Counted from the first letter of the stretch, positions 1 through 10,315 are shown. The stretch: DNA of 64,000 nucleotides from Sphingomonas ginsenosidimutans (GCF_002374835.1 NZ_NWVD01000009.1:46035-110034); one strand, 5' to 3'. The notes: generated by a model from the sequence alone, not told the origin. Numbers and translations: made by a program.

Positions 1-786
1 GGGCTGACGATCGGCGCGCTGGTGCCCAACAGCGATCTGGCCGCCGATCCGCGCGTCATCGCGAAATACGAGGTGCTCAGCCGTGCGCTGCTGGCGGGGG
101 CGAGCGGGCAGTTGCGCAACAAGGCGACCACCGGGGGCAACCTGCTCCAGCGGACGCGCTGCTATTATTTCTGCGATACCGCCGCCGGCTGCAACAAGCG
201 CGCGCCGGGATCAGGGTGCGAGGCGATCGGCGGGTTCAACCGCATCCACGCGATCCTGGGCACCAGCGACCAGTGTATCGCCACGCATCCCGGCGACATG
301 CCGGTCGCGATGCGCGCGCTCGACGCGGTGATTGTCACCCAGACGCCGGGCGGCGACAAGCGGCGGATCGCGATCGGCGATTTCTACCGTCTGCCCGGCG
401 ACACGCCGCAGGTGGAAACCGTGCTGGAACCGGGTGAACTGATTACCCATGTCGAATTGCCCGCGCCGCCGGCCGGGCGGCAGCTGTACCGCAAGGTCCG
501 CGACCGTGCCTCCTATGCCTTCGCGCTCGTCTCGGTCGCGGGCGTGGTGACGATGGAGGGCGGGAAGATCGCCTCCGCCGCGCTCGCCTTCGGCGGCCTT
601 GCGCCCATGCCGTGGCGCGATGCGGCGGTGGAGGCCGCGCTGGTCGGGCAGGCGCCGTCCGACGCAGTGTTCGCCGCGGCGGCCGATGCGCTGCTCGCCG
701 GGGCGAAGGGCTTCGGCACCAACGATTTCAAGATCCCGCTCGCGCGCCGCGTGCTGACCGCCTGCCTGAAGGAACTGACGCGATGA
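1..786 (+). CDS. paoB: Molybdo-hydroxylase FAD-binding subunit (PaoB/YagS-like), 5' end outside the window
   Basis: This is the middle subunit of a PaoABC-type aldehyde oxidoreductase. It binds FAD and carries electrons between the iron-sulfur and molybdenum subunits. The frame is open from base 1 (GLTIGALV...), so the N-terminus is missing and the GTG at 22 is only an internal codon. A cysteine cluster, CYYFC followed by two more Cys before EAIGGFNR, matches the [4Fe-4S] loop that sets PaoB apart from ordinary xanthine dehydrogenase FAD subunits. The C-terminal CO-dehydrogenase flavoprotein domain follows ([15 protein letters not shown]). The stop overlaps the next ATG (ATGA), so the two are co-translated. 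The 2Fe-2S subunit PaoA would be expected just upstream of base 1. The substrate cannot be told from the sequence. Confidence 0.85.
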   Translation, partial: GLTIGALVPNSDLAADPRVIAKYEVLSRALLAGASGQLRNKATTGGNLLQRTRCYYFCDTAAGCNKRAPGSGCEAIGGFNRIHAILGTSDQCIATHPGDMPVAMRALDAVIVTQTPGGDKRRIAIGDFYRLPGDTPQVETVLEPGELITHVELPAPPAGRQLYRKVRDRASYAFALVSVAGVVTMEGGKIASAALAFGGLAPMPWRDAAVEAALVGQAPSDAVFAAAADALLAGAKGFGTNDFKIPLARRVLTACLKELTR

Positions 787-3032
787 GCCTGATCGGAACC
801 CTGCTGGGTCGCGAGGAAACGCGCAGCCTGACGATGGACCAGCCGCACCCGCACAGCCTGCTCGATCAGGGGACGCAGGGGGTGATCGGCCGCCCGCTCG
901 ACCGGATCGAGGGGCCGCTGAAGGTATCGGGCCGCGCCACCTATGCCGCCGAATATCCCGCGGAGAATCTGGCCTATGGCGTGCTGGTACGCGCGCCGTT
1001 CGGGTCGGGGACGATCCGCGACGTAGTCGCCGATGCCGCACGCAGCGTGCCCGGCGTGATCGACGTCGTCACCGATTACCCGACGTTCATCCGCAACCCG
1101 CAGCAGGGCGGCGAGATGAAGGCGCCGACGCAGGGCGTGCAGAAGGTCGATTACCATGGCGAAATCGTCGCCATCGTGGTCGCCGACACGTTCGAGGCCG
1201 CGCGCGAAGGCGCGGCGCTGGTCCATGTCGATGCCGAACCGGCGGAGGGCGCCTATGTCTTCGCCGCACATCGCGATCAGGCAGAGACGCCCCCGCCCGA
1301 CCAGATCCCGCCGACCACCAGCCAAGGCGACGTCGATGCTGCGATGGCCGCCGCGGCGGTGACGGTCGATGCCACCTACACCACCCCCAGCCAGAACAGC
1401 GCCGCGATGGAGCCGCATGCGTCGATCGCGCATTGGCAGGACGACGGCACGCTTGTCCTCCACGGCGCCTATCAGATGGTCGCCTCCGACCAGTCGCAGC
1501 TCGCCGCGGCGCTGGGCGTGGCGAAGGACAAGGTGCGGATCGTGTCGCGCTACGTCGGCGGCGGGTTCGGATCGAAGCTGGGGATCGCCCCCGAAAGCGT
1601 CGCCGCCGCGGTCGCCGCGAGGAAGCTCGCCCGGCCCGTGAAGGTTGCGATGGCGCGCCAGCAGGTGTTCGACGCCACGGTCCGCCGATCGAACACCGAA
1701 CAGCGCATCCGGCTGGGCGCGGGCCCGGACGGCCGCCTCACCGCGATCGCGCACGAAACGCTCGCCACCAACCTGCCGGGGGAGGATTTCTTCGAACCCG
1801 CCGGGATCGGTACGCATTTCGCCTATGCCGCCGCCAACCGGCTGGTCGATCACAAGCTGGTGCGGCTCAACTGGCTGCTGGCGGGATCGATGCGCGCCCC
1901 CGGCGAGGCGGTGGGGATGCTCGCGCTGGAAGCGGCGATGGACGAACTGGCGGAGAAGCTGCAGCTCGATCCGATCGAGCTGCGCCGCCGCAACGAACCC
2001 GATCAGGACCCGGAAAAGCAGGTGCCCTTCTCCTCGCGCCAGCTGGTGCCGTGCATGGACAAGGGCGCGCAGCTGTTCGGCTGGGCGGATCGCCACGCGG
2101 CCCCCGCATCGGACCGTCGCGGCGAATGGTGGCACGGCATGGGCATGGCCGCGGCGGTGCGGTCGAACATGCTCCAGAAATCCTCCGCGCGCGTCCAGCT
2201 GACGCCGGAGGGCCGTGCGATTGTCGCCACCGACATGACCGACATCGGCACCGGCAGCTATACGATCCTGGCGCAGATCGCGGCGGAGACGCTGGGGCTG
2301 CCGCTCGACCGGGTCGAGGTGCAGCTGGGCGACGGTGCCGCTCCGCCCTCGGCCGGATCGGGCGGGTCATGGGGCGCCGGATCGGCCGGGTCGTCGGTCT
2401 ATCTCGCCTGCGAATTGCTGCGCGAGAAACTGGCCAAGGCGATGGGCACTTCGCCCGAATCGATGACGCTGAAGGACGGCCGCGCCATCGCCGACAATCG
2501 CGCGGTCGACATCGCCGAGCTGGTCGGCGACGGTCTGTCCGCGCTGGGCGAGATCGCGCCGGGCAAGCAGGAGAAAGCCTTCAACCAGGCCAGCTACGGC
2601 GCGCATTTCGCCGAGGTGAAGGTCAATGCCGTCACCGGCGAGGTGCGCGTCGAACGGATGCTGGGTGTGTTCGCCGCCGGGCGCATCCTCAACGAGAAGA
2701 CCGCGCGCTCGCAATGCCTGGGCGGCATGACCTTCGGCATCGGCGCCGCGCTGACCGAGGAGCTGGTCCACGATCCGCGCAACGGCAAGGTCGTCAACCG
2801 CGACCTGGGCGAATATCATGTACCGGTGAACGCCGACGTGCCGCAGATCGACGTGCACTTCCTCGACGAACGCGACATCCATGCCAATCCGATCCATGCC
2901 AAGGGGATCGGCGAACTGGGCATTTCGGGTGCGGGCGCGGCGATCGCCAATGCGATCTACAACGCTACCGGGGTGCGCGTGCGCGACTATCCGATCACCT
3001 GCGACAAACTGCTCGAAGGATTGCCGGGCTGA
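783..3032 (+). CDS. paoC: Molybdo-hydroxylase Moco-binding subunit (PaoC-like), copy 1
   Basis: This 749-residue protein is the catalytic, molybdenum-cofactor-binding subunit of an aldehyde oxidoreductase of the xanthine oxidase family. PaoC of E. coli has a similar length. Visible landmarks are the N-terminal hammerhead segment ([21 protein letters not shown]), the substrate/Moco contact EPHASIAHW, the glycine loop [25 protein letters not shown], and the C-terminal [14 protein letters not shown], which holds the catalytic glutamate of the family. The start at 783 overlaps the paoB stop and gives the expected N-terminus; frames extending further upstream run inside paoB. It is followed 58 bases later by a close paralogue. 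Confidence 0.88.
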   Translation: MSLIGTLLGREETRSLTMDQPHPHSLLDQGTQGVIGRPLDRIEGPLKVSGRATYAAEYPAENLAYGVLVRAPFGSGTIRDVVADAARSVPGVIDVVTDYPTFIRNPQQGGEMKAPTQGVQKVDYHGEIVAIVVADTFEAAREGAALVHVDAEPAEGAYVFAAHRDQAETPPPDQIPPTTSQGDVDAAMAAAAVTVDATYTTPSQNSAAMEPHASIAHWQDDGTLVLHGAYQMVASDQSQLAAALGVAKDKVRIVSRYVGGGFGSKLGIAPESVAAAVAARKLARPVKVAMARQQVFDATVRRSNTEQRIRLGAGPDGRLTAIAHETLATNLPGEDFFEPAGIGTHFAYAAANRLVDHKLVRLNWLLAGSMRAPGEAVGMLALEAAMDELAEKLQLDPIELRRRNEPDQDPEKQVPFSSRQLVPCMDKGAQLFGWADRHAAPASDRRGEWWHGMGMAAAVRSNMLQKSSARVQLTPEGRAIVATDMTDIGTGSYTILAQIAAETLGLPLDRVEVQLGDGAAPPSAGSGGSWGAGSAGSSVYLACELLREKLAKAMGTSPESMTLKDGRAIADNRAVDIAELVGDGLSALGEIAPGKQEKAFNQASYGAHFAEVKVNAVTGEVRVERMLGVFAAGRILNEKTARSQCLGGMTFGIGAALTEELVHDPRNGKVVNRDLGEYHVPVNADVPQIDVHFLDERDIHANPIHAKGIGELGISGAGAAIANAIYNATGVRVRDYPITCDKLLEGLPG

Positions 3033-3090
3033 ACTGGCGGCGACCGCGCCCCCGCCCCATATCCATGGCCACGGTGACGAGGGGAGTGGC

Positions 3091-5295
3091 ATGAGCGAAC
3101 AGGCGATCGATTCCGGCGAGCGGCCGGGAGTACTGGCGCGCGCGCAAAAGAATGTGCTGGGCACCCCGCTGCCTCGCGTCGAAGGCCCGCTGAAGGTTAC
3201 CGGCCGCGCGCCCTATGCCTATGAACAGGCCCCCGCCGGCGTCGCTTATGCCGCGGTGGTCGGCGCTCCGGCCGGGGCCGGGCGCGTCACCGCGATCGAC
3301 GATGCCGCCGCGCTGGCCGTTCCCGGCGTGGTCGCAGTGCTCCGCGACGATCCGCGCATGCCGGTGGGGGAGGGCAACAGCCGCGCCATGCCCGCCCGGG
3401 GCACCGACCGCATCTTCCACCACGGCCAGCCCGTCGCGCTGGTCGTCGCCGAGACGCAGGCCGCCGCGCGCGAGGCCGCCGCATTGGTGCACGTCCATGT
3501 CGACCGCGCCGCCGGCCGCTTCGACATGGACGGCGAACCGGCACAGCGCGACCACAAGCTCGGCTTCCTTCCCGCGATCGACGTCGGCGACGTCGACGCC
3601 GCGCTCGCCGCCGCGCCGGTGGTGCTGGACGAACATTATGCGACGCCGGTGCACTTCCCCGCCGCGCTCGAACCACACGCCTCCACCGTCTGGTTCGACG
3701 GCGACGTGCTGACCGTCCGCACCAGCAACCAGGTGATCGGCGCCGCGCGCGACACGATCGCCAAGGCGATGGGCCTGCCCGCCGAACGCGTCCGCGTCCT
3801 GGCCCCCTATGTCGGTGGCGGCTTCGGCGGGAAAACCGGGGTCGGGCCTGAGGTGATCCTGGCCGCGATCGCCGCCGAACGGCTCGGCCGCCCCGTGAAG
3901 GTCGCGCTGCCGCGCCGCGACACCGCCTATCTGGTTCATCACCGTAGCGCGACGGTCCAGCATGTCCGCATCGGCTGCGACCATGACGGCGTCATTTCCG
4001 CCTTCGAACATACCGGCACCGCCGCGCAGAACGACGACGGCGGATTCCTGGAACCGATCCCGTTCGGCTCGCTGCCCCTCTACGGCGGCGCGAACCGGCG
4101 CTTCCGCACCGATCTGGTCCGGCTGGACCTGCCCGCCACCGGCGCGGTGCGCGCGCCGGGCGAGGCGATCGGCACTTTCGCGGTCGAATGCGCGATGGAC
4201 GAACTGGCCGAACGGCTGGGGCTCGACCCGATCGAGCTGCGCCGCCGGAACGAGCCGGATCGCGATCCCACCAATGGCAAGCCCTTCTCCACCCGCCGCC
4301 TGACCGATTGCTATGACGAAGGCGCGCGCCGCTTCGGCTGGCCCGATCGGGTACCCAAACCGGGCAGCGTGCGCGACGGCGAATGGCTGATCGGCATCGG
4401 CATGGCCGCCGCACTGCGCGGCAATTTCACCGTGGAGGCCAGCGCCAGCGTCCGGCTCGGCGCGGACGGTCGCGCCATGGTGTCCTGCGACATGACCGAT
4501 ATCGGCACCGGCACCTATACCATCCTGGCGCAGACCGTGGCGGAGGTGCTGGGGCTGGACCCGTCGCACGTCGACGTGCGACTGGGCGACAGCGATCTGC
4601 CGCGCAGCGCCGGTTCCGGCGGGTCGTTCGGCGCGGGCAGCGCGGCGTCGGCGGCGGTGCTGGCGTGCGAGGATATCGTCGCCGAACTGGCGCGCCGCAT
4701 GAACGCCAGCCCGGATGAGCTGACGCTGGCGGACGGCCGCGCCAGCGCGGGCGGGCGCGATGCCTCGCTGGTCGAGTTGCTGCGCGGCGAGGCGATCGAC
4801 GCCATCGGCAAGAGCAGCCCCGGCGCGCAGGCCAAGAAGACCAGCCAGGCCAGCCACGGCGCGCATTTCGCCGAGGTCGCGGTCAATGCGGTGACCGGCG
4901 AGGTGCGCGTGCGCCGGATGCTGGGCGTGTTCGACGTCGGCCGCGTCCTCAACCGCGCCACCGCCGCCAACCAGCTGATCGGCGGGATGGTATGGGGCGT
5001 CAGCTATGCGCTGGGCGAGGCGGCAGTGGTCGACACCCGCTCGGGCCGGTTCGTGAACCCCGATTTCGGCGAATATCATGTCGCGGTGAACGCCGACGTG
5101 CCGCAGATCGAATGCCATTTCATCGAGGAGATCGACGATGCCGCCAATCAGGCGGGGGCGAAGGGGGTCGGCGAGCTCGGCATCTCCGGAGCGGGCGCCG
5201 CGGTGGTCAATGCGATCTACAACGCCACCGGCATCCGCGTGCGCGACGTGCCGGTGACGCTCGACACGTTGCTTGCGGGGTTGCCGCCGGTGTGA
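3091..5295 (+). CDS. Molybdo-hydroxylase Moco-binding subunit (PaoC-like), copy 2
   Basis: A second 734-residue Moco-binding subunit lies directly after the first on the same strand. It shares long blocks with copy 1, for example [38 protein letters not shown] and [11 protein letters not shown], so a tandem duplication is the simplest origin. It keeps YVGGGFGGKTG and the catalytic-Glu motif KGVGELG, so it should be active. The sequences differ in the substrate-facing regions, for instance EPHASTVWF against EPHASIAHW. The ATG at 3091 is preceded by GAGGGGAG, a good ribosome binding site, which fixes the start. No second FAD or 2Fe-2S subunit accompanies it, so it may share PaoA and PaoB with copy 1. 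Confidence 0.86.
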   Translation: MSEQAIDSGERPGVLARAQKNVLGTPLPRVEGPLKVTGRAPYAYEQAPAGVAYAAVVGAPAGAGRVTAIDDAAALAVPGVVAVLRDDPRMPVGEGNSRAMPARGTDRIFHHGQPVALVVAETQAAAREAAALVHVHVDRAAGRFDMDGEPAQRDHKLGFLPAIDVGDVDAALAAAPVVLDEHYATPVHFPAALEPHASTVWFDGDVLTVRTSNQVIGAARDTIAKAMGLPAERVRVLAPYVGGGFGGKTGVGPEVILAAIAAERLGRPVKVALPRRDTAYLVHHRSATVQHVRIGCDHDGVISAFEHTGTAAQNDDGGFLEPIPFGSLPLYGGANRRFRTDLVRLDLPATGAVRAPGEAIGTFAVECAMDELAERLGLDPIELRRRNEPDRDPTNGKPFSTRRLTDCYDEGARRFGWPDRVPKPGSVRDGEWLIGIGMAAALRGNFTVEASASVRLGADGRAMVSCDMTDIGTGTYTILAQTVAEVLGLDPSHVDVRLGDSDLPRSAGSGGSFGAGSAASAAVLACEDIVAELARRMNASPDELTLADGRASAGGRDASLVELLRGEAIDAIGKSSPGAQAKKTSQASHGAHFAEVAVNAVTGEVRVRRMLGVFDVGRVLNRATAANQLIGGMVWGVSYALGEAAVVDTRSGRFVNPDFGEYHVAVNADVPQIECHFIEEIDDAANQAGAKGVGELGISGAGAAVVNAIYNATGIRVRDVPVTLDTLLAGLPPV

Positions 5296-5384
5296 CGGGT
5301 CGCGGGTGCCGCCTGTCCTACATCAGCGCCCGCGCCTACACCGTCGTTCGACCCGCCCTCCACCTTCGCTTCACCCCCGCGAAC

Positions 5385-5406
5385 GTCTCAACATTCGCAA
5401 CATTCG
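5385..5406 (+). promoter_or_regulatory. Tandem CAACATTCG direct repeat upstream of xdhC
   Basis: GTCTCAACATTCGCAACATT is followed by CG, forming two adjacent CAACATTCG nonamers. It ends 12 bases before the xdhC ATG in the 123-base gap after the second Moco subunit. The same 20-mer occurs upstream of glnD on that gene's coding strand. It could be an operator or part of a promoter; this is an inference from recurrence and position. Confidence 0.4.
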
Positions 5407-5418
5407 GGACTGCCGCCG

Positions 5419-6342
5419 ATGGCCGACAATGACTCCGTGCTCGCCGCCGCCGCCGCGTGGAAAGGTGCGCCGATGGCGCTCGCCACCGTCGTCTCCACCT
5501 GGGGATCGGCGCCGCGTCCGCGCGGCAGCCACATGCTGGTCCATGCCGACGGCCGGTTCGAAGGATCGGTGTCGGGCGGCTGCGTCGAAGGCGACATTCT
5601 CGATACCGCCGCGCGCGTGATCGCGGGCAAACCGTTCCAGGTGAACACCTACGGCGTCGCCGACGACAGCGCCTGGCAGGTCGGCCTGCCGTGCGGCGGC
5701 GAGATTTCGGTGATGGTCCAGCCGGTGTCCGCCACCGGGTTCGATCCCGAATTGTTCGATCGCGTCGCCCAGGCGCGCGCCGATGGCCGCTCGCTGACGG
5801 TCCATACCGACCTTGCCACCGGGCACAGCGACCTGCGTCCGTTAGAAACCGGCGCGGTGTTCGCCAACCGCTACGATCCGCCGCGGCGGCTACTGATCGT
5901 CGGCGCGGTGCAGATCGCGCAGAGCCTCGCGGCACTGGCGCAGACATTGGGGATCGAGACGGTGGTGATCGACCCGCGCGGCCGCTTCCTGACCGAGGAA
6001 CGCTTCCCCGGCGTGACCCTCGACGATCGCTGGCCGGACGAAGCGGTGGCCGCATGGAAGCCCGGCCCCGCCACCGCGGTCGTCACGCTCAGCCACGATA
6101 CCAAGATCGACGACCCCGCGCTCATTGCCGCGCTGGCCAGCGATGCTGCCTATGTCGGCGCGCTCGGCAGCCGCCGCAGCCATGCCGCCCGGCGGGAGCG
6201 GCTGGGCGCGTCGGGCGTTACCCCCGCACAGCTCGATCGCATCGACGGCCCGGTGGGGATCGATATCGGCGCGATCGGCCCGGCGGAGATCGCCCTGTCG
6301 ATCGCCGCCGCCATGGTGGGAGCATTCCATGATCGCGGTTGA
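5419..6342 (+). CDS. xdhC: XdhC/PaoD-family molybdenum cofactor chaperone
   Basis: This 307-residue protein belongs to the XdhC/CoxI family, cytoplasmic proteins that bind molybdopterin cofactor and deliver it to xanthine-oxidase-family enzymes (PaoD in the PaoABC system). The N-terminal XdhC domain shows STWGSAPRPRGSHMLV and GSVSGGCVEGDI, the cysteine motif typical of the family, and then LPCGGEISVMV. The C-terminal half is a Rossmann-type domain (LLIVGAVQIAQSLAALA, then YVGALGSRRSHAARRERL). It follows the two Moco subunits and overlaps the next gene by 14 bases, which ties it to their maturation. A 123-base gap upstream may allow separate initiation. Confidence 0.88.
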   Translation: MADNDSVLAAAAAWKGAPMALATVVSTWGSAPRPRGSHMLVHADGRFEGSVSGGCVEGDILDTAARVIAGKPFQVNTYGVADDSAWQVGLPCGGEISVMVQPVSATGFDPELFDRVAQARADGRSLTVHTDLATGHSDLRPLETGAVFANRYDPPRRLLIVGAVQIAQSLAALAQTLGIETVVIDPRGRFLTEERFPGVTLDDRWPDEAVAAWKPGPATAVVTLSHDTKIDDPALIAALASDAAYVGALGSRRSHAARRERLGASGVTPAQLDRIDGPVGIDIGAIGPAEIALSIAAAMVGAFHDRG

Positions 6343-6967
6343 ACGCAGCGTCCTCGTCCTCCTCGCCGCCGGCCGGTCCGAACGGTTCGGCGATGTCGGC
6401 AGCAAGCTCGACCAGCCGTTCCTTGCGCGCCCGCTCGGGCTGCACGTCGCGGTCGCGCTGGAGGATATGCCCTTCCAGCAACGGATCGCGATCGTCGACG
6501 GAGGCAAGCTCGATTACGGCGCGCACGGGTTCCGGGTGCTCCATAACGAGGATCCCGAACGCGACATGGCTTCCTCGGTGCGGATGGGCGTCGAATGCGC
6601 CAGGTCGCTGGATGCGCAGGCGGTGGTGATCGCGCTCGCCGACATGCCGCGCGTCACCGCCGCGCATATCTATCGCCTGTTCGACGCCGCCGACAGCGAG
6701 GATGCGGTCGTCGCCTCCAGCGACGGGGTCGCGCCGCGCCCGCCGGCGCTGTTCGGGCGCAACCGCTTCGACGACGTGCTGGCGATCCGCGGCGACCAGG
6801 GCGCGCGCGACCTGATCCAGGCCGGGCGGCATGTCGTGACCAATGCGGCGGAACTGATCGACGTCGACACGCGCGCCGATCTGGCCGCGCTGCGCGATCT
6901 GGTCCACGCGCCGGAGGCGCTTAACCGCACCGATTCGCACGCGCTGCGCGGGACGGCGGGGGACTGA
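6329..6967 (+). CDS. mocA: MocA-like molybdenum cofactor cytidylyltransferase
   Basis: A 212-residue nucleotidyltransferase of the MocA/MobA-like type. In MocA enzymes CTP is joined to Mo-molybdopterin to give the cytosine dinucleotide cofactor used by bacterial xanthine-oxidase-family enzymes such as PaoC. The N-terminus has the family loop VLLAAGRSERFG followed by KLD, and the metal-binding region reads VVIALADMPRVTAAH. DQGARDLI near the C-terminus is also typical. The start at 6329 lies inside the end of xdhC (14-base overlap). The neighbours indicate a dedicated cofactor-maturation pair for the hydroxylase just upstream. A general NTP transferase is possible but less likely. Confidence 0.82.
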   Translation: MIAVERSVLVLLAAGRSERFGDVGSKLDQPFLARPLGLHVAVALEDMPFQQRIAIVDGGKLDYGAHGFRVLHNEDPERDMASSVRMGVECARSLDAQAVVIALADMPRVTAAHIYRLFDAADSEDAVVASSDGVAPRPPALFGRNRFDDVLAIRGDQGARDLIQAGRHVVTNAAELIDVDTRADLAALRDLVHAPEALNRTDSHALRGTAGD

Positions 6968-6970
6968 CGG

Positions 6971-8179
6971 CTATTCGTGGCGCAGCGCGTCGATCGGGTT
7001 GAGCGCGGCGGCACGGCGCGCGGGGAAATAGCCGAAAACGACCCCGATCAGCGCCGAAATCGCGAAGGCGACGACGTTGATGTCCGGCACGAACAGGAAC
7101 GGCAGCCCGCCCGCCCACGACAGCGCACCGATCGCCACCTGCGCCAGCACCAGCCCGACCAGCCCGCCCAGCATCGACAGCACCACCGCCTCCACCAGGA
7201 ACTGCATCAGCACCTCGTTCGCCACGGCACCGATCGCCAGTCGGATACCGATCTCGCGTGTGCGCTCGGTCACCGACACCAGCATGATGTTCATGATCCC
7301 GATCCCCCCGACGATCAGGCTGATCGCCGCCACCGCGGTGACGATGCGGGTGAGCAGCTGCGTCGTGCTGGTCAGCGTGTCGCTGATCTGCTTGGTGTCG
7401 AAGATGTTGAAATCGTCCTGCTTGCCGCCGGTGATGTTGCGGCGCTCGCGCAGCAGGTCGGTGATCGATGCCTGCACTGACGCATTGGCATATCGCTGGT
7501 CGACCCCCACCAGCATCAGCCGCACGTCGCGCGTGCCGGTGAAGCGGCGCTGCACCGCGTTGATCGGCATGATGACCACATCGTCCTGGTCGCCCCCGAA
7601 CCCCGCCTGCCCGCGCGTCGACAGTACGCCGATGACGTCGCAGCTGACATTGCCCAGCCGGAACCGCAGCCCCACCGCCTCGCCGCCGCGGAACAGGTTC
7701 TGGCGCACGGTATTGCCGATGATGCACACCGCCTTGCCCGCCGATTGCTCCGCCGGGGTCCAGTAACGCCCGCTGGCCAGCGGCCACGGCTGGACGGTGA
7801 AATAGGCGTTGGTGGTGCCGTTGATCGTCGTCGACCAGTTCGCGCCTTCGTAAATCGCGGTCGCGGTGGACTGCGCCTGCGGGGCCACCGCGGTGACGCC
7901 CGCGATCTGCGTGGCAATCGCGGTGACGTCCTCGGGCTTGAAATCGGGCGGGCGCGGGCCGCCGCCGCCGCGGCCGAAGCCTTGTCCGGGGCGGATCTGC
8001 AGGATGTTGGTGCCCAGCGACGAGATGTTCTGCTGCACCTGCGCGGTCGTCGCCTTGCCCAGCGTCACCATCGTCACGACCGCGCCGACGCCGATCACGA
8101 TCCCCAATATGGTGAGGAACGAACGCAGGAGGTGCCGGCGGATCGAGCGGATTGCCAGCAGGAAGGTGGTACCCAGCAT
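6971..8179 (-). CDS. MacB/FtsX-type ABC transporter permease
   Basis: This 402-residue inner-membrane permease belongs to the MacB/LolCE/FtsX class. One membrane helix lies at residues about 20-40 (FLTILGIVIGVGAVVTMV), then a large periplasmic domain of roughly 220 residues, then three helices near the C-terminus (LTRIVTAVAAISLIVGGIGI onward). The tail ERTREIGIRLAIGA...AARLNPIDALR-type motif is family-typical (here AAALNPIDALRHE). It lacks the ATPase that E. coli MacB carries in one chain, and the preceding gene supplies it. Its ATG overlaps the ATPase stop by one base. It is the last gene of a four-gene efflux operon. Confidence 0.85.
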   Translation of the reverse strand: MLGTTFLLAIRSIRRHLLRSFLTILGIVIGVGAVVTMVTLGKATTAQVQQNISSLGTNILQIRPGQGFGRGGGGPRPPDFKPEDVTAIATQIAGVTAVAPQAQSTATAIYEGANWSTTINGTTNAYFTVQPWPLASGRYWTPAEQSAGKAVCIIGNTVRQNLFRGGEAVGLRFRLGNVSCDVIGVLSTRGQAGFGGDQDDVVIMPINAVQRRFTGTRDVRLMLVGVDQRYANASVQASITDLLRERRNITGGKQDDFNIFDTKQISDTLTSTTQLLTRIVTAVAAISLIVGGIGIMNIMLVSVTERTREIGIRLAIGAVANEVLMQFLVEAVVLSMLGGLVGLVLAQVAIGALSWAGGLPFLFVPDINVVAFAISALIGVVFGYFPARRAAALNPIDALRHE

Positions 8180-8982
8180 CAGTCGTTCCCCGCCCCGGCC
8201 GCGGCCGACACCGGCGCGCCGGGCGGATGCTGCGCCTCGATCCGCTCGACCAGACCGTCGCGGAAATGCACGACGGTACGGGCATAGGCAGCCATGTCGG
8301 CTTCGTGCGTCACCATCAGCACCGTGATCCCGCTGTCGCGGTTCAGCCCGGTCAGCAACTCCATGATCTCCACCGACCGCTCGGAATCGAGGTTGCCGGT
8401 CGGCTCGTCCGCCAGCAACACATCGGGCTGCGTGACGATCGCCCGCGCGATCGCCACACGCTGCTGCTGCCCGCCCGACAGTTCCGCGGGGGTATGATCC
8501 CACCAGCGGTCCAGCCCGACCTTCTCCAGCGCGCCCATCGCCGCGGCACGCCGCGCCTTCTTGTCGTCGCCGCGGTACAGCAGCGGCAGCTCGACATTCT
8601 CCAGCGCGCTGGTGCGGCTGAGCAGGTTGAACCCCTGGAACACGAACCCGAGGTAGCGCCGCCGCAGCAACGCGCGCTGGTCGCGGTCCAGCGCCTCGAC
8701 ATGATGGCCGCGGAACAGGAAGGTGCCGCCGCTGGGCACGTCCAGGCACCCCAGGATGTTCATCGTCGTGGACTTGCCCGATCCCGACGGCCCCATCACC
8801 GCGACGAAATCGCCAACGGCAATATCCAGGTCGACGCCCTTCAGCGCGTGGAACTGCGTGGCGCCCTCGCCATAGACCTTGGTGACGCCGCGCAATTCGA
8901 TCAGGGGCGGGTTACTGGCCACCCGCGCCGCCCCCGCCGGGCCGCCCGCCCGAACGCCGCCGGCTGTCGCCGACGGCGGCAT
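8179..8982 (-). CDS. MacB-type ABC transporter ATP-binding protein
   Basis: The ATPase partner of the FtsX-type permease. It has Walker [10 protein letters not shown], the Q-loop in [21 protein letters not shown], the signature [14 protein letters not shown], Walker [13 protein letters not shown] and the switch His in MVTHEADM. This set is typical of the LolD/MacB subfamily that drives mechanotransmission-type export. The start is uncertain. ATG at 8982 gives 267 residues and overlaps the upstream adaptor gene by 71 bases. GTG at 8922 overlaps it by only 11 bases and removes a low-complexity Gly/Ala-rich N-terminus, so it may be the true start. Confidence 0.87.
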   Translation of the reverse strand: MPPSATAGGVRAGGPAGAARVASNPPLIELRGVTKVYGEGATQFHALKGVDLDIAVGDFVAVMGPSGSGKSTTMNILGCLDVPSGGTFLFRGHHVEALDRDQRALLRRRYLGFVFQGFNLLSRTSALENVELPLLYRGDDKKARRAAAMGALEKVGLDRWWDHTPAELSGGQQQRVAIARAIVTQPDVLLADEPTGNLDSERSVEIMELLTGLNRDSGITVLMVTHEADMAAYARTVVHFRDGLVERIEAQHPPGAPVSAAAGAGND

Positions 8983-10315
8983 CGTCGCCGCTCGCCAGCT
9001 GGCCGGTGATGACCTGCATCCCCGGCTTCAGCGCGCCGGACAGCACCTCGGTCAGCGTGCCGTTGGTGTCGCCGGTCGTCACCTGCACCGGCTGCGGCGT
9101 ACCGTCGTCGCCCCTGACGTACACTGTCTGCTGCGCGCCGCGCGTCAGCGTCGCGGTACGATCCCCGCCGCTGCCGCGCCGCCGGCCACGCGGCACCAGC
9201 GATCCCGCGATCCCGCCGCGCGCGCCGTCCCCGGCGCCGCTGTCGGGCTTGAACCGGAACGCTGCATTGGGAACGAGCAGCGCGTCGCGCTTGTCCGCGG
9301 TGACGATATCGGCGGTCGCGGTCATGCCGGGGCGCAGCTGGAACGTCGGGTTGGCGACCGTCAGGTCGGCGGCATAGGACACCACCTGCCCGGTGGTCGA
9401 AGCGGTCGCACTGCTGCCGGTCGAGCTGGATGATGCGGTCGCGTTGCTGACCGTCAGGTTCGACCCCAGATCGACACGCGTGATGGTCGCCGGGAACGTG
9501 CGCCCGGGAAAGGCATCGACGGTGAAGGTCGCCTTCTGCCCGGTACGCACCTCGCCCACGTCGGCCTCGTCGATCGCGACCTCCAGCTTCATCTTCGACA
9601 GGTCTTCGGCGATGACGAACAGGGTTGGCGTGTTGAACGACGCGGCCACCGTCTGGCCCGGATCGACCTGCCGCGCCAGCACCACGCCATTAACGGGGGA
9701 GCGGATGATCGCCCGCGCGCGCTGCGTCTGCGACTGCGCCAGCTGGGCACGCGCCGCGGTGACGTTCGCCTCCGCCACGCGCAAGGCGGCGACCGCGCGC
9801 TGCGCGTCGGCCTGCCCGGTCTGCAATTCCGCCTTCGACGGGACGCGCCCGTTCGACAACCGCGACACTTCCTCCAGCCGCGCCAGCTGCGCCTGCGCCT
9901 CCGCGACGGTGGCGCGCGCCTGATTGACCTGCGCGACGTTCGCGGCCAGCTGCGCCTGTCCGGCGCGGATCTGGTCGTCGATCTGTTCGGGGTCGATCAG
10001 CGCCAGCGGCTGGCCCGCGGTGACGCGGTCGTTGACGTCGACCACCACGCGCGTGACCAGCCCGGACAGCTGCGAGCCGACCGTCACCTGATTGGTCGGC
10101 GCCAGCTTCCCCGTGGCGGATACCGTGACGGTCAGGTTGCCGCGCTGGACCGGTACGGTCGCGTAATCGGGCTTGTCCGATCCGCCGAACACGCATTTCG
10201 ACAGCAGCAGCGCCAGACCGACCAGCACGACCGCCAGCACGATCCATTTGATCCGGCGCCGCCACGCCGGCTGCGGCGTGACGCCCAGGAATTCGTCGGT
10301 AGCAGGATCGGCCAT
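8912..10315 (-). CDS. MacA/HlyD-family periplasmic adaptor
   Basis: A 467-residue membrane fusion protein. One N-terminal membrane helix at about residues 22-42 (IKWIVLAVVLVGLALLLS) anchors it. Next come the lipoyl/barrel segment (VQRGNLTVTVSATGKL), a coiled-coil hairpin rich in Ala and Gln (QAQLAANVAQVNQARATVAEAQAQLARLEE region) and the closing barrel (ARAIIRSPVNGVVLARQVDPGQTV). The C-terminal tail is Gly/Arg-rich. Adaptors of this type link an inner-membrane transporter to an outer-membrane TolC-like channel, and both partners are encoded next to it. ATG 10315 was chosen because it overlaps the upstream stop and starts just before the membrane anchor. Confidence 0.87.
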   Translation of the reverse strand: MADPATDEFLGVTPQPAWRRRIKWIVLAVVLVGLALLLSKCVFGGSDKPDYATVPVQRGNLTVTVSATGKLAPTNQVTVGSQLSGLVTRVVVDVNDRVTAGQPLALIDPEQIDDQIRAGQAQLAANVAQVNQARATVAEAQAQLARLEEVSRLSNGRVPSKAELQTGQADAQRAVAALRVAEANVTAARAQLAQSQTQRARAIIRSPVNGVVLARQVDPGQTVAASFNTPTLFVIAEDLSKMKLEVAIDEADVGEVRTGQKATFTVDAFPGRTFPATITRVDLGSNLTVSNATASSSSTGSSATASTTGQVVSYAADLTVANPTFQLRPGMTATADIVTADKRDALLVPNAAFRFKPDSGAGDGARGGIAGSLVPRGRRRGSGGDRTATLTRGAQQTVYVRGDDGTPQPVQVTTGDTNGTLTEVLSGALKPGMQVITGQLASGDDAAVGDSRRRSGGRPGGGGAGGQ

